Below are positions 19,475 to 28,408 of a stretch of 64,000 nt of DNA, in pieces (position 1 is the first letter of the stretch; each line of letters begins with the position of its first letter). The stretch spans positions 1 through 64,000 of the forward strand of contig NZ_VNKO01000008.1 in the NCBI RefSeq assembly GCF_008033445.1. Reading direction: 5' to 3'. The stretch comes from Vulcaniibacterium gelatinicum. GTDB taxonomy: Bacteria > Pseudomonadota > Gammaproteobacteria > Xanthomonadales > Xanthomonadaceae. Position numbers and translations under genes: made by a program. Below the pieces are notes generated by a model. The model saw only the letters and a program-made list of their open reading frames with translations. It was not told where the DNA came from and ran no database searches.

Positions 19475-19920
19475 ACGCCCAGCCGGTCGAGATCCTGCTC
19501 GTGGAGGATTCCCGCCCCGACGCCGAGATGACCCTGCGCACGTTGCGCAAAAAGGGCATCGCCAACCACATCGAGTGGGTGCGCGACGGGGTGGAGGCGC
19601 TGGAATACCTGTTCCGTGAAGGCGCGCACGCCGGGCGCCCGGACGGACAGCCCAGGCTGGTGCTGCTGGACCTGAAGATGCCGCGCATGGACGGACTGCA
19701 GGTACTGGAACGGATGAAGGCGGATCCGCGCACGCGCACCATCCCGGTGGTGATGATGACCTCCTCGCGCGAGGAGGCAGACCTGCTCGAGAGCTACCGC
19801 CTCGGGGTCAACAGCTTCGTGGTCAAGCCGGTGGACTTCGCCGAGTTCGCCGAGACCGTGGCCCAGGTGGGGATGTACTGGATGCTGTCCAACGTGACCC
19901 CGGGCGATGCGACGGCATGA
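19471..19920 (+). CDS. Rcp1-like single-domain response regulator
   Basis: The 149-residue protein is a receiver domain only. It has the acidic pocket ILLVEDSRPDAEM, the phospho-acceptor Asp in LVLLDLKMPRMDG, the Thr/Ser switch VVMMTSSREEAD and the Lys in SFVVKPVDF. Regulators of this class have a long loop after helix 1 (EYLFREGAHAGRPDGQP) and act as phospho-shuttles for phytochrome-like kinases. It overlaps both neighbours by four bases, so kinase, regulator and the downstream EAL protein are probably made in fixed proportion and form one pathway. Confidence 0.93.
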   Translation: MNAQPVEILLVEDSRPDAEMTLRTLRKKGIANHIEWVRDGVEALEYLFREGAHAGRPDGQPRLVLLDLKMPRMDGLQVLERMKADPRTRTIPVVMMTSSREEADLLESYRLGVNSFVVKPVDFAEFAETVAQVGMYWMLSNVTPGDATA

Positions 19921-22526
19921 ACGACCGCCCGCCCCCGCTGAAGGTGCTGCTGATCGAGGACTCGCTGCCCGACGCAGAGCTCGTCCTGCGCGAGCTGCGC
20001 GAGCTCTCCCGCCCGCACACGCACCTGCGGGTGGCCTCCGAGGACACGCTGCGCCGCGCGCTGGCCGAGTTCGCGCCGGACATCGTGCTGTGCGACTTCT
20101 CCATGCCCGGCTTCAGCGGCCAGGAGGCGCTGGCCATCGTCCGCGCCCACGACCCGTCCCTGCCGTTCGTGTTCGTCTCCGGCACCATCGGCGAGGAGAT
20201 CGCGATCGACGCCCTGCAGCGCGGGGCGATGGACTACGTGCTCAAGGACAACCTGCGCCGGCTGGTGCCGGCGGTGGAGCGCGCCCTGGAGACCGCGCGC
20301 GAGCGGCGCGAGCGGGCCCGGATCGAGCAGGCGCTGCGCGAGAGCGAGGAGCGCTTCCGCAGCATCGTCGAGAGCAGCCGGGACTGGATCTGGGAGAGCC
20401 TGCTCGACGGGACGCTGACCTACAGCAACGCCGCGATCGAGCGCATGCTGGGCTACCCGGCGCAGGAACTGGTCGGCAGGAACTGCCTGGAGCACATGCA
20501 TCCCGACGACCGCGCCGAGGTCGAGCGCGCTCTGCCGGAGATCCTCGCCGCCGGCGACGGCTGGCGGAACTGGCGCTCGCGCTGGATCCACCGCGACGGC
20601 AGCATCCGGGTCTTCGACAGCAGCGCCGTGCTGCTGCGCGGGCCGGACGGCGCCGTGTACGGCCTGCGCGGCGTGGACCACGACATCACCGAGCTGTTGC
20701 GGCAGAAGGAGCGCATCCGCCAGCTCGCACGCCTGCACGCGATCCTCGGCGGGCTCGGCAACGCGGTGCTGCGCGCCGACAGCCGCCAGGCCATGCTCGA
20801 CGCCGTCTGCCGCGTGGCGGTGGAACAGGGCGGATTCCTGGCCGCCTGCATCGGCGAGCCGGGCGACGGCCATTCGGTCCGCGTCACCGCCTGGCATGGC
20901 GACGAGCGCGCGGTCGGAACGGTGGCCGAGATCGCCCGCGCCGCCGGCCAGGACCCCGGCCAGCCCAGCCCCGGCGCGCGCGCGCTGTACCAGGGCGAAT
21001 GGGTGATCGCGCCGGACCTGACCCGCGCGCGCGACGGCGTGCCGGGCTGGGCCGCCGGGATCGCGTTGCGTGCGGGCATCGCCGCGGAGGTGGTGATCCC
21101 GGTCGGCTCGCCGCCCTGGTGCGCGCTGGGCCTGTTCTCCGACCATCCGCAGGCGTTCGACGCCGACGAGCTGGCGCTGTACCGGCGCCTGGCCGACGAG
21201 ATTGATTTTGCAGCCGACTTCATCGCCAAGAGCGAGCGGCTCGAATACCTGGCCTATTTCGACCCGGTGACCGGGCTGCCGAACCGGGCCTCGCTCGCGG
21301 CACGGCTGGAATCGCGCCGTCCGGAACAACGGCTGGCGCTGGCCGTGCTGGACCTGGAACGTTTCGGCGCGATCAACCAGTCGCGCGGCCGCGCCACTGG
21401 CGACCGCCTGCTGCGCGCAGTCGGCGAGCGCCTGCAGGCGCTGCTCGAAGGACGCGCGTTCGTGGCGCGGCTGGAAGCCGACGCCTTCGCTCTGGTGCAC
21501 GACGCCGCGGACGAGGTCGGGCACGAGCTCGAACGCCTGGAATCGCTGCTCGACGAACTGCAGCGGATGCCGCTGGCGCTCGGCCGGGAAGAACTGCGGA
21601 TCGAGTTCAGCGGCGGCCTGGCGGTCGCGCCCGACCACGCCGACGATCCCGAGGCGCTCGAGCACGCCGCCACCGCCGCGCTGGCCGAGGCGCGCCGACG
21701 GCGCCAGCGCCTGCTCGCCTTCGACGAGGAACTGCGCGGCCGTGCCGCGCAGCGGCTGCGGCTCGAGCAGGAGCTGCGCCTGGCCCTGGAGCGCGACGAG
21801 TTCGAGCTGTTCTACCAGCCCAAGTTCTCCGCCGCCACGCAGCGCCTGCTCGGCGCCGAGGCGCTGCTGCGCTGGCGCCACCCCGAGCGTGGCCTGGTCT
21901 CGCCCGGCGTGTTCATCCCGGTGCTCGAGGACAGCAGCCTGATCGTGCCGGTCGGGCGCTGGGCGATGGGCGAGGCGCTGCGCACCGTGCTGGCCTGGCG
22001 CGAGCACTGCCCCGGCTTGCGCCTGGCGGTGAACCTGTCCGCGCGTGAGCTGCAGCACCCCGAGTTCCTCGACGTCTGCCAGGCGCTGCTGCAGTCGCAG
22101 GGCGGCGACTCGCCGCTCGACCTGGAGGTCACCGAGAGCCTGCTGGTGGAGGACCTCGAGCACAGCATCGCGCTGCTGGAGACCCTGCGCGGACTGGGTT
22201 GCAAGGTGGCCATCGACGACTTCGGCACCGGCTATTCCTCGCTCAACTACCTCGCCCGGCTGCCGGCCGACGAAGTCAAGATCGACATCTCCTTCACCCG
22301 CCAGATCACCGAGAGCCCGGAGACGCTGGCCCTGGTCACCCACATCATCGGCCTGGCCCACTCGCTCGGCCTGCAGGTGGTGGCCGAAGGCGTGGAGGAG
22401 GAGGAGCAGGCCAAGCTCCTGCGCCTGCTGCGTTGCGACTGCCTGCAGGGCTACCTGCTCGGCAAGCCGCTGCCGGCGGCGGAGTTCGCCGCGCAGCTGC
22501 TCGGTCTGGAAACGGCAGGCACGTGA
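19917..22526 (+). CDS. REC-PAS-GAF-degenerate GGDEF-EAL response regulator (likely c-di-GMP phosphodiesterase)
   Basis: Of 869 residues, 1-125 form a receiver (LLIEDSLPDAEL, phospho-Asp in VLCDFSMPGFSG, Lys in YVLKDN). About 140-265 is PAS, 280-430 GAF-like, 440-590 GGDEF-like and 605-860 EAL. The cyclase signature reads RLEADAFALV in place of GGDEF, so cyclase activity is lost and the domain may bind GTP as a regulator. The EAL domain keeps AEALLRWRHPERGLV, LEVTESLL and IDDFGTGYSSLNYL, consistent with an active phosphodiesterase. The start overlaps the response-regulator stop (ATGA). It is the probable output of the kinase/regulator pair upstream. Confidence 0.92.
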   Translation: MNDRPPPLKVLLIEDSLPDAELVLRELRELSRPHTHLRVASEDTLRRALAEFAPDIVLCDFSMPGFSGQEALAIVRAHDPSLPFVFVSGTIGEEIAIDALQRGAMDYVLKDNLRRLVPAVERALETARERRERARIEQALRESEERFRSIVESSRDWIWESLLDGTLTYSNAAIERMLGYPAQELVGRNCLEHMHPDDRAEVERALPEILAAGDGWRNWRSRWIHRDGSIRVFDSSAVLLRGPDGAVYGLRGVDHDITELLRQKERIRQLARLHAILGGLGNAVLRADSRQAMLDAVCRVAVEQGGFLAACIGEPGDGHSVRVTAWHGDERAVGTVAEIARAAGQDPGQPSPGARALYQGEWVIAPDLTRARDGVPGWAAGIALRAGIAAEVVIPVGSPPWCALGLFSDHPQAFDADELALYRRLADEIDFAADFIAKSERLEYLAYFDPVTGLPNRASLAARLESRRPEQRLALAVLDLERFGAINQSRGRATGDRLLRAVGERLQALLEGRAFVARLEADAFALVHDAADEVGHELERLESLLDELQRMPLALGREELRIEFSGGLAVAPDHADDPEALEHAATAALAEARRRRQRLLAFDEELRGRAAQRLRLEQELRLALERDEFELFYQPKFSAATQRLLGAEALLRWRHPERGLVSPGVFIPVLEDSSLIVPVGRWAMGEALRTVLAWREHCPGLRLAVNLSARELQHPEFLDVCQALLQSQGGDSPLDLEVTESLLVEDLEHSIALLETLRGLGCKVAIDDFGTGYSSLNYLARLPADEVKIDISFTRQITESPETLALVTHIIGLAHSLGLQVVAEGVEEEEQAKLLRLLRCDCLQGYLLGKPLPAAEFAAQLLGLETAGT

Positions 22527-22562
22527 ATCCCGCCCGCGCGCCGGGGGCGCCCGGGAACATCC

Positions 22563-22598
22563 GAACGCGTCGCTTCCGTCGAACGCGTCGCTTCCGTC
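22563..22598 (+). repeat. Perfect 18-bp tandem duplication
   Basis: The 18-mer GAACGCGTCGCTTCCGTC occurs twice head to tail between the EAL gene and the pigment cluster. A related GGAACGCGCGCG string lies at 22693. Nothing else is evident in the roughly 200-bp gap apart from a TATACT box. Confidence 0.9.
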
Positions 22599-22668
22599 CA
22601 GGCCATCCCATCGGCACCTCCGTTCCGGCGCACGCCGCCTGAATGCGTGAGGGCGCTCATCGTCTGGC

Positions 22669-22674
22669 TATACT
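22669..22674 (+). promoter_or_regulatory. Putative -10 box TATACT for the plus-strand pigment arm
   Basis: TATACT lies about 60 bases before the chosen ATG of the ketosynthase gene and is the only A/T-rich hexamer in the gap. No good -35 is seen at 17 bp. Confidence 0.4.
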
Positions 22675-22734
22675 CGCCGCCCGACCCCGTTCCGGAACGC
22701 GCGCGTGCCGCCCGCATTGACGTCGTCCCCGCCG

Positions 22735-23946
22735 ATGCCGCCGCTGGCGATCCGCGCCTACACCGCCACCACCGCGCTCGGCGCCGGCCGCGACGCGCTG
22801 CACGATGCGCTCGCCGCGCGCCGCGGCGGCCTGCGCCGCAACGACTTCGGCCCGCCGGGCGAGGACGGACGACCGCTGCCGTGCTGGATCGGGCGCGTGG
22901 ACGGGCTCGAGGACGCGCCGCTGCCGGCGCCGTACGCCGAATGGGACTGCCGCAACAACCGCCTGGCCTGGCGCGCGCTGCAGCAGGACGGGCTGCTGCC
23001 GGCGCTGGCCGCGCTGCGCACGCGCTACGGCGCGGACCGGATCGCGGTGGTGCTCGGCACCTCCACCGCCAGCATCGGCGAGAGCGAGGATGCCTACGCA
23101 CGGCTGCAGGACGATCCGGCCGGCGGCAAGCGGTTCCCGCCGGAACTGGCGCGCCCGGTCGTGCACACGCCGCACTCGCTCGCCGATTTCGTCCGCCACG
23201 CCACCGGCCTGCGCGGCCCGTGCGCGACCGTGGCCACCGCGTGCTCGTCCAGCGCCAAGGTGTTCGCGCAGGCCGCGCGCCTGATCCGGGCCGGGCTGGC
23301 CGACGCCGCGCTGGTCGGCGGCGTGGACACCCTGTGCGGCAGCGTGCTGTACGGCTTCAATTCGCTGGCGCTGGTGTCGCGGCAGCCGTGCCGCCCGTTC
23401 GACGCCGCGCGCGACGGGCTCTCGCTGGGCGAGGCCGGCGGTTTCGCCCTGCTCGACCGCGACACCGCCGGCGCCGCGCTGCTGCTGTGCGGCTACGGCG
23501 AATCCAGCGACGCCCACCACATGTCCTCGCCGCACCCGGAAGGACTGGGCGCGCAGCTGGCGATGCGCGCGGCGCTGGCGCGCGCCGGCGTGGCGCCGGC
23601 CGAGGTCGGCTACCTCAACCTGCACGGCACCGCCACGCCCGCCAACGACGCGGTCGAGGCGCGCGCGGTCGCGGCGCTGTTCCCGGACACGCTGCACGCC
23701 GGCTCGACCAAGGGCTGGACCGGACACACGCTCGGCGCGGCCGGAATCGTCGAGTCGGCGATCGCCCTGCTCGCGCTCGAGACCGGACTGCTGCCGGGCA
23801 CGCTCAACAGCACCGTGCCCGACCCGGCCTGCGGCCCGCAGGTGCGCTTCGACAACGCGCAGCGCGCGATCGGCTACGCGATGAACAACTCGTTCGGCTT
23901 CGGCGGCAACAACTGTTCGCTGCTGTTCGGCAGGGCCGCGGCATGA
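22735..23946 (+). CDS. Aryl polyene beta-ketoacyl-ACP synthase
   Basis: A FabF-type condensing enzyme of about 403 residues. The Cys-His-His triad is complete: ATACSSSAKVF (nucleophile), LHGTATPANDAVEA and STKGWTGHTLGAAG, followed by the C-terminal NNSFGFGGNNCSLLF. It would extend the aryl-primed polyene chain with malonyl-ACP, together with the chain-length factor encoded directly downstream (4-nt overlap). The ATG at 22735 (MPPLAIRAYTATTALG) is chosen over a GTG at 22705. The closest counterparts are ApeO/ApeR of aryl polyene clusters and the ketosynthases of xanthomonadin (pig) clusters. Confidence 0.92.
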   Translation: MPPLAIRAYTATTALGAGRDALHDALAARRGGLRRNDFGPPGEDGRPLPCWIGRVDGLEDAPLPAPYAEWDCRNNRLAWRALQQDGLLPALAALRTRYGADRIAVVLGTSTASIGESEDAYARLQDDPAGGKRFPPELARPVVHTPHSLADFVRHATGLRGPCATVATACSSSAKVFAQAARLIRAGLADAALVGGVDTLCGSVLYGFNSLALVSRQPCRPFDAARDGLSLGEAGGFALLDRDTAGAALLLCGYGESSDAHHMSSPHPEGLGAQLAMRAALARAGVAPAEVGYLNLHGTATPANDAVEARAVAALFPDTLHAGSTKGWTGHTLGAAGIVESAIALLALETGLLPGTLNSTVPDPACGPQVRFDNAQRAIGYAMNNSFGFGGNNCSLLFGRAAA

Positions 23947-24722
23947 GCGCGCTCGAGGCCCGGATCGAAGGCATCGGTTTCTGGAGCGACGGCCTGCCGT
24001 CGTGGGCGGCGGCGTGCGCATTCGCGCGCGAGGGCGTGCGCCCGGAGGCCGCGCCGGCGCGGCCCGCGCCGCAGCTGCTGCCGCCGAACGAACGCCGGCG
24101 CGCGCCGGAGACGGTGGCGGTGGCGCTGGAAGTCGCGCTCGCCGCCTGCCAGGCCGCCGGGCGCGCGCCGCAGGCGCTGCCGTCGGTGTTCGCCTCCACC
24201 TACGGCGAGCTGCCGATCACCGACTACATGTGCGCCACCCTGGCCGGCGCGCCGCACACGCTCTCGCCGATCCGCTTCCACAACTCGGTGCACAACGCCG
24301 CCGCCGGCTACTGGACCATCGGCGCCGGCTGCCACGCGCCCGCGACCGCGCTCAGCGCGCTCGGCGCCAGCTTCGCCGAGGGCCTGCTCGAGGCGCTGGC
24401 GCAGCTCGCCGACGGCGCCGAGGCGGTGCTGCTGGTGGCCTACGACGGCGCCGCGACCGGGCCGCTGGCGACGATGGCGCCGAGCGCCGGGCTGCTCGGC
24501 GGCGCGCTGGTGCTGTCCCGCGCCGGCGCCGGACCGCGCCTGCGCGCCACGCTCGCCGACGGCATCGCCGCGCCCGGCGACGGCCCGCTCGCGCGCCACG
24601 CCGCCGGCAACGCGATGGCGCCGATGCTGCCGCTGTTCGACGCGCTCGTCGCCGGCGGCGACCTGGTGCGCCTGCCGGCCGGGCCCGGGCGCTGCCTGCG
24701 CCTGGAGCTGGCCGATGCCTGA
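23943..24722 (+). CDS. Ketosynthase-like chain-length factor (ApeC type)
   Basis: The 259-residue protein resembles the N-terminal half of a ketosynthase. Where the Cys would be, the sequence is WTIGAGCHAPATAL, and no C-terminal His motifs are present, so it is a non-extending partner (chain-length factor). The FHNSVHNAAAGYWTIGAG and FASTYGELPITDYM segments are typical of the 'beta-ketoacyl synthase chain length factor' family in aryl polyene clusters. It overlaps the ketosynthase gene by four bases and the glycosyltransferase gene by eight, pointing to a KS/CLF heterodimer and one operon. Confidence 0.88.
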   Translation: MSALEARIEGIGFWSDGLPSWAAACAFAREGVRPEAAPARPAPQLLPPNERRRAPETVAVALEVALAACQAAGRAPQALPSVFASTYGELPITDYMCATLAGAPHTLSPIRFHNSVHNAAAGYWTIGAGCHAPATALSALGASFAEGLLEALAQLADGAEAVLLVAYDGAATGPLATMAPSAGLLGGALVLSRAGAGPRLRATLADGIAAPGDGPLARHAAGNAMAPMLPLFDALVAGGDLVRLPAGPGRCLRLELADA

Positions 24723-25521
24723 CCGCAGCGCCTTCGCCGTCGTCATCCCCGCGCTCAACGAGGCGCTGCGCATCCGCGAGGTGGTGGAAGGCGCGCTGCG
24801 CCACTGCGCGCACGTGATCGTGGTGGACGACGGCTCCGACGACGGCACCGCGGAGCGCATCGCCGACCTGCCGGTGACCGTGCTGCGCCACGAGCGGCGC
24901 ATGGGCAAGGGCGCGTCCCTGCGCGACGGCTTCCGCGCCGCGCTCGCGCGCGGCGTGCGCGGGGTGCTGACCATGGACGGTGACGGCCAGCATTCGGCCG
25001 ACGACATCCCGCGCCTGCTGGAGGCGGCCGAGCGCTACCCCGACGCGATCGTGATCGGCGCGCGCCTGCGCCGGCGCGCGCAGCAGCCGCTGCATCGCCG
25101 GCTCGCCAACGAGTTCGGCGACTGGGGCATCGCCTGGGGCTGCGGCTACCGCATCGCCGACACCCAGAGCGGGCAGCGCTACTACCCGGCCGCAGCGTGC
25201 GCGCTGCGCGACGTGCCCGGCGAGGATTTCGTGTTCGAGGCGCAGATCCTGATCTCGGCCGCGCGCACCCTCGGCCTGCGCTGCGTGTCGGTGCCGATCG
25301 AGTCGCGCTACCAGGGCCCGGGCGCGGTCGGCCAGTTCCGCAAGAGCCATTTCCGTCCGCTGCGCGACCTGTGGCGGATCACCTCGCACGTGGTCCGGCA
25401 GGTGTGGAACCACGGCCACGTGCTCCGCGAATACCGGCGCGCCCGCGCGCACCCGCCGCTGATCCACGACCCCAGCGGCGAGTTCGCGCCGGCGCCCCGG
25501 GCGACGGTGCAGGCGCGATGA
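24715..25521 (+). CDS. Family 2 glycosyltransferase of the pigment cluster
   Basis: A 268-residue GT-A protein of the DPM-synthase type: VVIPALNEALRIREVV, VIVVDDGSDDGTAE, KGASLRDGF and the metal-binding LTMDGDGQHS. There is no membrane segment. In many aryl polyene clusters this domain is fused to a LpxL-like acyltransferase (ApeJ); here the two are separate genes on opposite strands (acyltransferase at 31757-32773). It probably transfers a sugar or polyprenyl-linked head group during attachment of the polyene to its lipid anchor. It overlaps the next gene (ATGA). Confidence 0.88.
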   Translation: MPDRSAFAVVIPALNEALRIREVVEGALRHCAHVIVVDDGSDDGTAERIADLPVTVLRHERRMGKGASLRDGFRAALARGVRGVLTMDGDGQHSADDIPRLLEAAERYPDAIVIGARLRRRAQQPLHRRLANEFGDWGIAWGCGYRIADTQSGQRYYPAAACALRDVPGEDFVFEAQILISAARTLGLRCVSVPIESRYQGPGAVGQFRKSHFRPLRDLWRITSHVVRQVWNHGHVLREYRRARAHPPLIHDPSGEFAPAPRATVQAR

Positions 25522-27155
25522 GCGCGCGCGCCGACGTCGCGATCCTCGGCGGCGGCCTGGCGGGGCTGAGCCTGGCACTGCAGCTGAAGCGACGCGACCC
25601 GGCGCTGTCGGTGCTGGTGCTGGAGCGGCGCGCGCATCCGGTGCGCGAGGCCGCGTTCAAGGTCGGCGAGTCCACGGTCGAGATCGGCGCCCACTACTTC
25701 GCCGAGGAGCTCGGCCTGCGCCGGCACCTGGACACGGCCCAGGTGCGCAAGTTCGGCTTCCGCTTCTTCTTCAGCGACGGCCACGACGACCCGGCGCGCT
25801 GCACCGAGCTCGGCGTGAGCCGGGTCTTCTCCGTCCCGACCTGGCAGCTCGACCGCGGCCGCTTCGAGAACTTCCTCGGCGAGCAGGTGCGCGCGCACGG
25901 GGTGGACTTCCGCGACGGCGCGGTGGTGCGCGGGGTCGCGCTCGCCGACGACGACGGCGACCACGTGCTGCACTTCGACCACGCCGGGGCGCGGCACACG
26001 CTGTCCGCGCGCTGGGTGGTGGACGCCAGCGGCCGCGCCGGCCTGCTCAAGCGCCAGCTCGGCCTGGCCCAGGCCAACGGCCACGACTGCAACGCGGTGT
26101 GGTGGCGGGTCGAGGGCATCGTGGATCCGCACGACTGGAGCGACGACCCCGCCTGGCAGGCGCGCTGCACGCCGGCCGAGCGCTGGCGCTCCACCAACCA
26201 CCTGTGCGGGCCCGGCTACTGGGTGTGGATGATCCCGCTCGCCTCCGGCAGCCATTCGCTCGGCATCGTCTGCGACGCCAGGCTGCACCCGCTGGAGACC
26301 ATGCACACCCACGCCGCGGCGATGGCCTGGCTGCACCGGCACCAGCCCGCGCTCGCGCGCCTGCTGGAACGGCCGCGGCACGCGCTGCAGGACTTCCGTT
26401 TCCTGCGCGGCTTCTCCTACGGCTGCCGCCAGGTGTTCGGCCACCGCTGGGCGCTGACCGGCGAGGCCGGGCTGTTCCTGGATCCGTTCTACTCGCCCGG
26501 CAGCGACTTCATCGCCATCGCCAACACCTACATCTGCGAACTGGTCGCGCGCGAGCGCGCCGGGCAGCCGTTCGCCCCGCACGCCGAGCTGTTCCAGCAG
26601 CTGTACTTCTCCTTCTACGACACCATGCTGGCGCTGTACCGCGACCAGTACCCGCTGTTCGGCGACGCGCAGGTGATGCCGCTGAAGGTGCTGTGGGACT
26701 ACACGCTGTACTGGGGCCTGCTGGCGCCGCTGTACTGCTCGGGACGGATCGCCGACCTGCGCATGCTCTCGCGCCTGCGCGGGACGTTCGAGGCCGCGCG
26801 CGCCCTGAACCGGGCGATGCAGCCGCTGCTGCGCGAGTGGGGCGCGCGCAACCCGCCGCGCCCCCTCGCCGACGGCCGCTGGCTGGACCAGCACGACCTG
26901 CCCTGGTTCGGCGCGCTCAACCGCGCGCTCGGCGAGCGCGCCGACGACGACGCCTTCGCCGCGCGCATCGCCGCCAACCTCGCCCTGCTGCGCGCGCTGG
27001 CGGCCGAGCTGCTGCGGCTGGCGCGCGCGCGCCACCCCGCGCTGCCCGACCGCGGCCTGGCCGCGCTGCTCGCCGGCGCCGGCGCCGACGAGCCGCTGCT
27101 GCCGGCGGCGTGGGCGGCGGCAATGCGGAATCGGACGCGGCTCAATCCCCCATGA
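25518..27155 (+). CDS. Tryptophan-halogenase-like FAD protein of the xanthomonadin cluster
   Basis: The 545-residue protein has an N-terminal FAD site (AILGGGLAGLSLALQLKR), FKVGESTVEIGAHYF after the first Rossmann unit, the WxWxIP signature of flavin-dependent halogenases (GYWVWMIPL, about residue 235) and LDPFYSPGSDF, where an aspartate contacts FAD. Xanthomonadins are brominated aryl polyenes, so this is the best candidate for the enzyme that adds halogen. A monooxygenase or dehydrogenase role cannot be excluded from sequence. The C-terminal 200 residues (FYDTMLALYRDQYPLFGDAQ onward) are family-specific. It ends the plus-strand arm and overlaps the convergent gene at 27142 by 14 bases. Confidence 0.88.
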   Translation: MSARADVAILGGGLAGLSLALQLKRRDPALSVLVLERRAHPVREAAFKVGESTVEIGAHYFAEELGLRRHLDTAQVRKFGFRFFFSDGHDDPARCTELGVSRVFSVPTWQLDRGRFENFLGEQVRAHGVDFRDGAVVRGVALADDDGDHVLHFDHAGARHTLSARWVVDASGRAGLLKRQLGLAQANGHDCNAVWWRVEGIVDPHDWSDDPAWQARCTPAERWRSTNHLCGPGYWVWMIPLASGSHSLGIVCDARLHPLETMHTHAAAMAWLHRHQPALARLLERPRHALQDFRFLRGFSYGCRQVFGHRWALTGEAGLFLDPFYSPGSDFIAIANTYICELVARERAGQPFAPHAELFQQLYFSFYDTMLALYRDQYPLFGDAQVMPLKVLWDYTLYWGLLAPLYCSGRIADLRMLSRLRGTFEAARALNRAMQPLLREWGARNPPRPLADGRWLDQHDLPWFGALNRALGERADDDAFAARIAANLALLRALAAELLRLARARHPALPDRGLAALLAGAGADEPLLPAAWAAAMRNRTRLNPP

Positions 27156-27633
27156 CCGCGCCGTCCCGTGGCGCCTGCAGCCAGGTGGCGATGTCGCGCG
27201 CAATCGCCTTGACCGTGCGTCCGAGCACCGAGCACGAGCCCTTGTAGCCGGCGAAGGCGCCACCCATCGAATTGCGCCGCGCGCGGAAGCTGGCGACCTT
27301 GCTGCCGTTCTCCCACAGCGTGCCCTGCACCTTGGTGTACTTCTGGTGCCCGAGCCAGGCATTGCCCATGCTCACCGCATCCACGATCTCCAGTTCGAGC
27401 ACGCGCCCGCGGCTGGTGTCGAGGGGGCCGGGACGCAGCTCGACCGTGGCGCCGGCGTATTCACGGATGAAGTCCGCCAACTGCTCGTTGATCCGGCACT
27501 CGGTCTTGATGTTGTCGGAGATGTCGTTGTCCTCGGCATAAGGCACGGGACGCGGCACCAGCAACGGCTCGGCGGCCGCGGTGGATACGAACAGACCGGC
27601 GGCCGCGACGGCGGCCAGGCAGCGAAACCTCAT
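27142..27633 (-). CDS. Exported protein of unknown function
   Basis: A 163-residue protein with a clear Sec signal (MRFRCLAAVAAAGLFVSTAAA). The mature part has two cysteines (TECRINEQL and YKGSCSVLGRTV), possibly a disulfide. The pattern, a beta-rich middle (VLELEIVDAVSMGNAW, KYTKVQGTLWENG) followed by GSC...IARDIATWL, resembles the DUF4410 family, but I am not sure of the assignment. It has the strong Shine-Dalgarno GGGAGGAG eight bases before the ATG, unusual in this part of the genome. It lies inside the pigment cluster, downstream of the ketoreductase gene on the same strand with a 40-bp gap. Confidence 0.8.
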   Translation of the reverse strand: MRFRCLAAVAAAGLFVSTAAAEPLLVPRPVPYAEDNDISDNIKTECRINEQLADFIREYAGATVELRPGPLDTSRGRVLELEIVDAVSMGNAWLGHQKYTKVQGTLWENGSKVASFRARRNSMGGAFAGYKGSCSVLGRTVKAIARDIATWLQAPRDGAVMGD

Positions 27634-27673
27634 CGGACTCCTCCCTTCGTGGTCAATGGCGGTGCCGGAACCG

Positions 27674-28408
27674 TCAGCTCATCGCGCCGTCAATCCCGAT
27701 CACCTGCCCGCTGATGTAGCCGGCCGCGTCCGAGCACAGGAACGCGACCAGCGCGGCCACCTCCTCCGGGGTGCCGGCGCGGCCGGCGGGCACCAGCTGG
27801 CGGACGGCCTCGGGCGGGAACGCGGCCTGGGCCATGCGCCCTTCGATCACGCCCGGGGCGACCACGTTCACGGTGATCCCGCGCGAGGCCATCTCGCGCG
27901 CCAGCGATTTGCTCGCGCCGTGCAGCGCGGCCTTGGCCGCGGCGTAGTTGGTCTGGCCGCGGTTGCCGAGCACCGCGGCGATGCTGGAGACGCTGACGAT
28001 CCGGCCCCAGCGGGTGCGCGCCATCGGCAGCAGCAGCGGCTGGGCGACGTGGAAGAAGCCGTGCAGCGAGACGTCGATGACCCGGGTCCACTGCGCGCGG
28101 CTCATGCCGGCCATCGGCGCGTCGTCGTGGATGCCGGCGTTGTGCACCAGCACCTGCACCGGCCCGTCGCGCAGCAGCGCCGCGACCGCGTCCTGCGCGG
28201 CGTCGGGGTCGGCGACGTCGAAGGCCACCGCCTCGGCGCGGCCGCCGGCGGCGCGGATCGCCTCCACCACCGCCTCGGCGCGGGCCAGGTTCGTGTTCGC
28301 CTGCACGATCACGTGCAGGCCGTCGGCGGCCAGGCGGCGGCAGATCGCGCCGCCGATGTCGCCGCTGCCGCCGGTGATGAGGGCGCGGCGGAGGGTCGTG
28401 TCGGTCAT
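27674..28408 (-). CDS. 3-oxoacyl-ACP reductase, ApeQ/FabG type
   Basis: A 244-residue short-chain dehydrogenase: NADP site ALITGGSGDIGGAICRRLA, NAG motif VHNAGIHDDA, catalytic Ser in SVSSIAAVLGNRGQ, YAAAKAAL (Tyr and Lys) and the C-terminal GYISGQVIGIDGAMS. It reduces the beta-keto group after each polyene extension. The ATG at 28408 overlaps the dehydratase stop (ATGA). It is the last gene of the six-gene minus-strand pigment operon that begins at 33057. Confidence 0.93.
   Translation of the reverse strand: MTDTTLRRALITGGSGDIGGAICRRLAADGLHVIVQANTNLARAEAVVEAIRAAGGRAEAVAFDVADPDAAQDAVAALLRDGPVQVLVHNAGIHDDAPMAGMSRAQWTRVIDVSLHGFFHVAQPLLLPMARTRWGRIVSVSSIAAVLGNRGQTNYAAAKAALHGASKSLAREMASRGITVNVVAPGVIEGRMAQAAFPPEAVRQLVPAGRAGTPEEVAALVAFLCSDAAGYISGQVIGIDGAMS

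Noticed and set aside
22563-22598. Possible CRISPR or minisatellite
   Set aside because: Only two adjacent units with no spacers.
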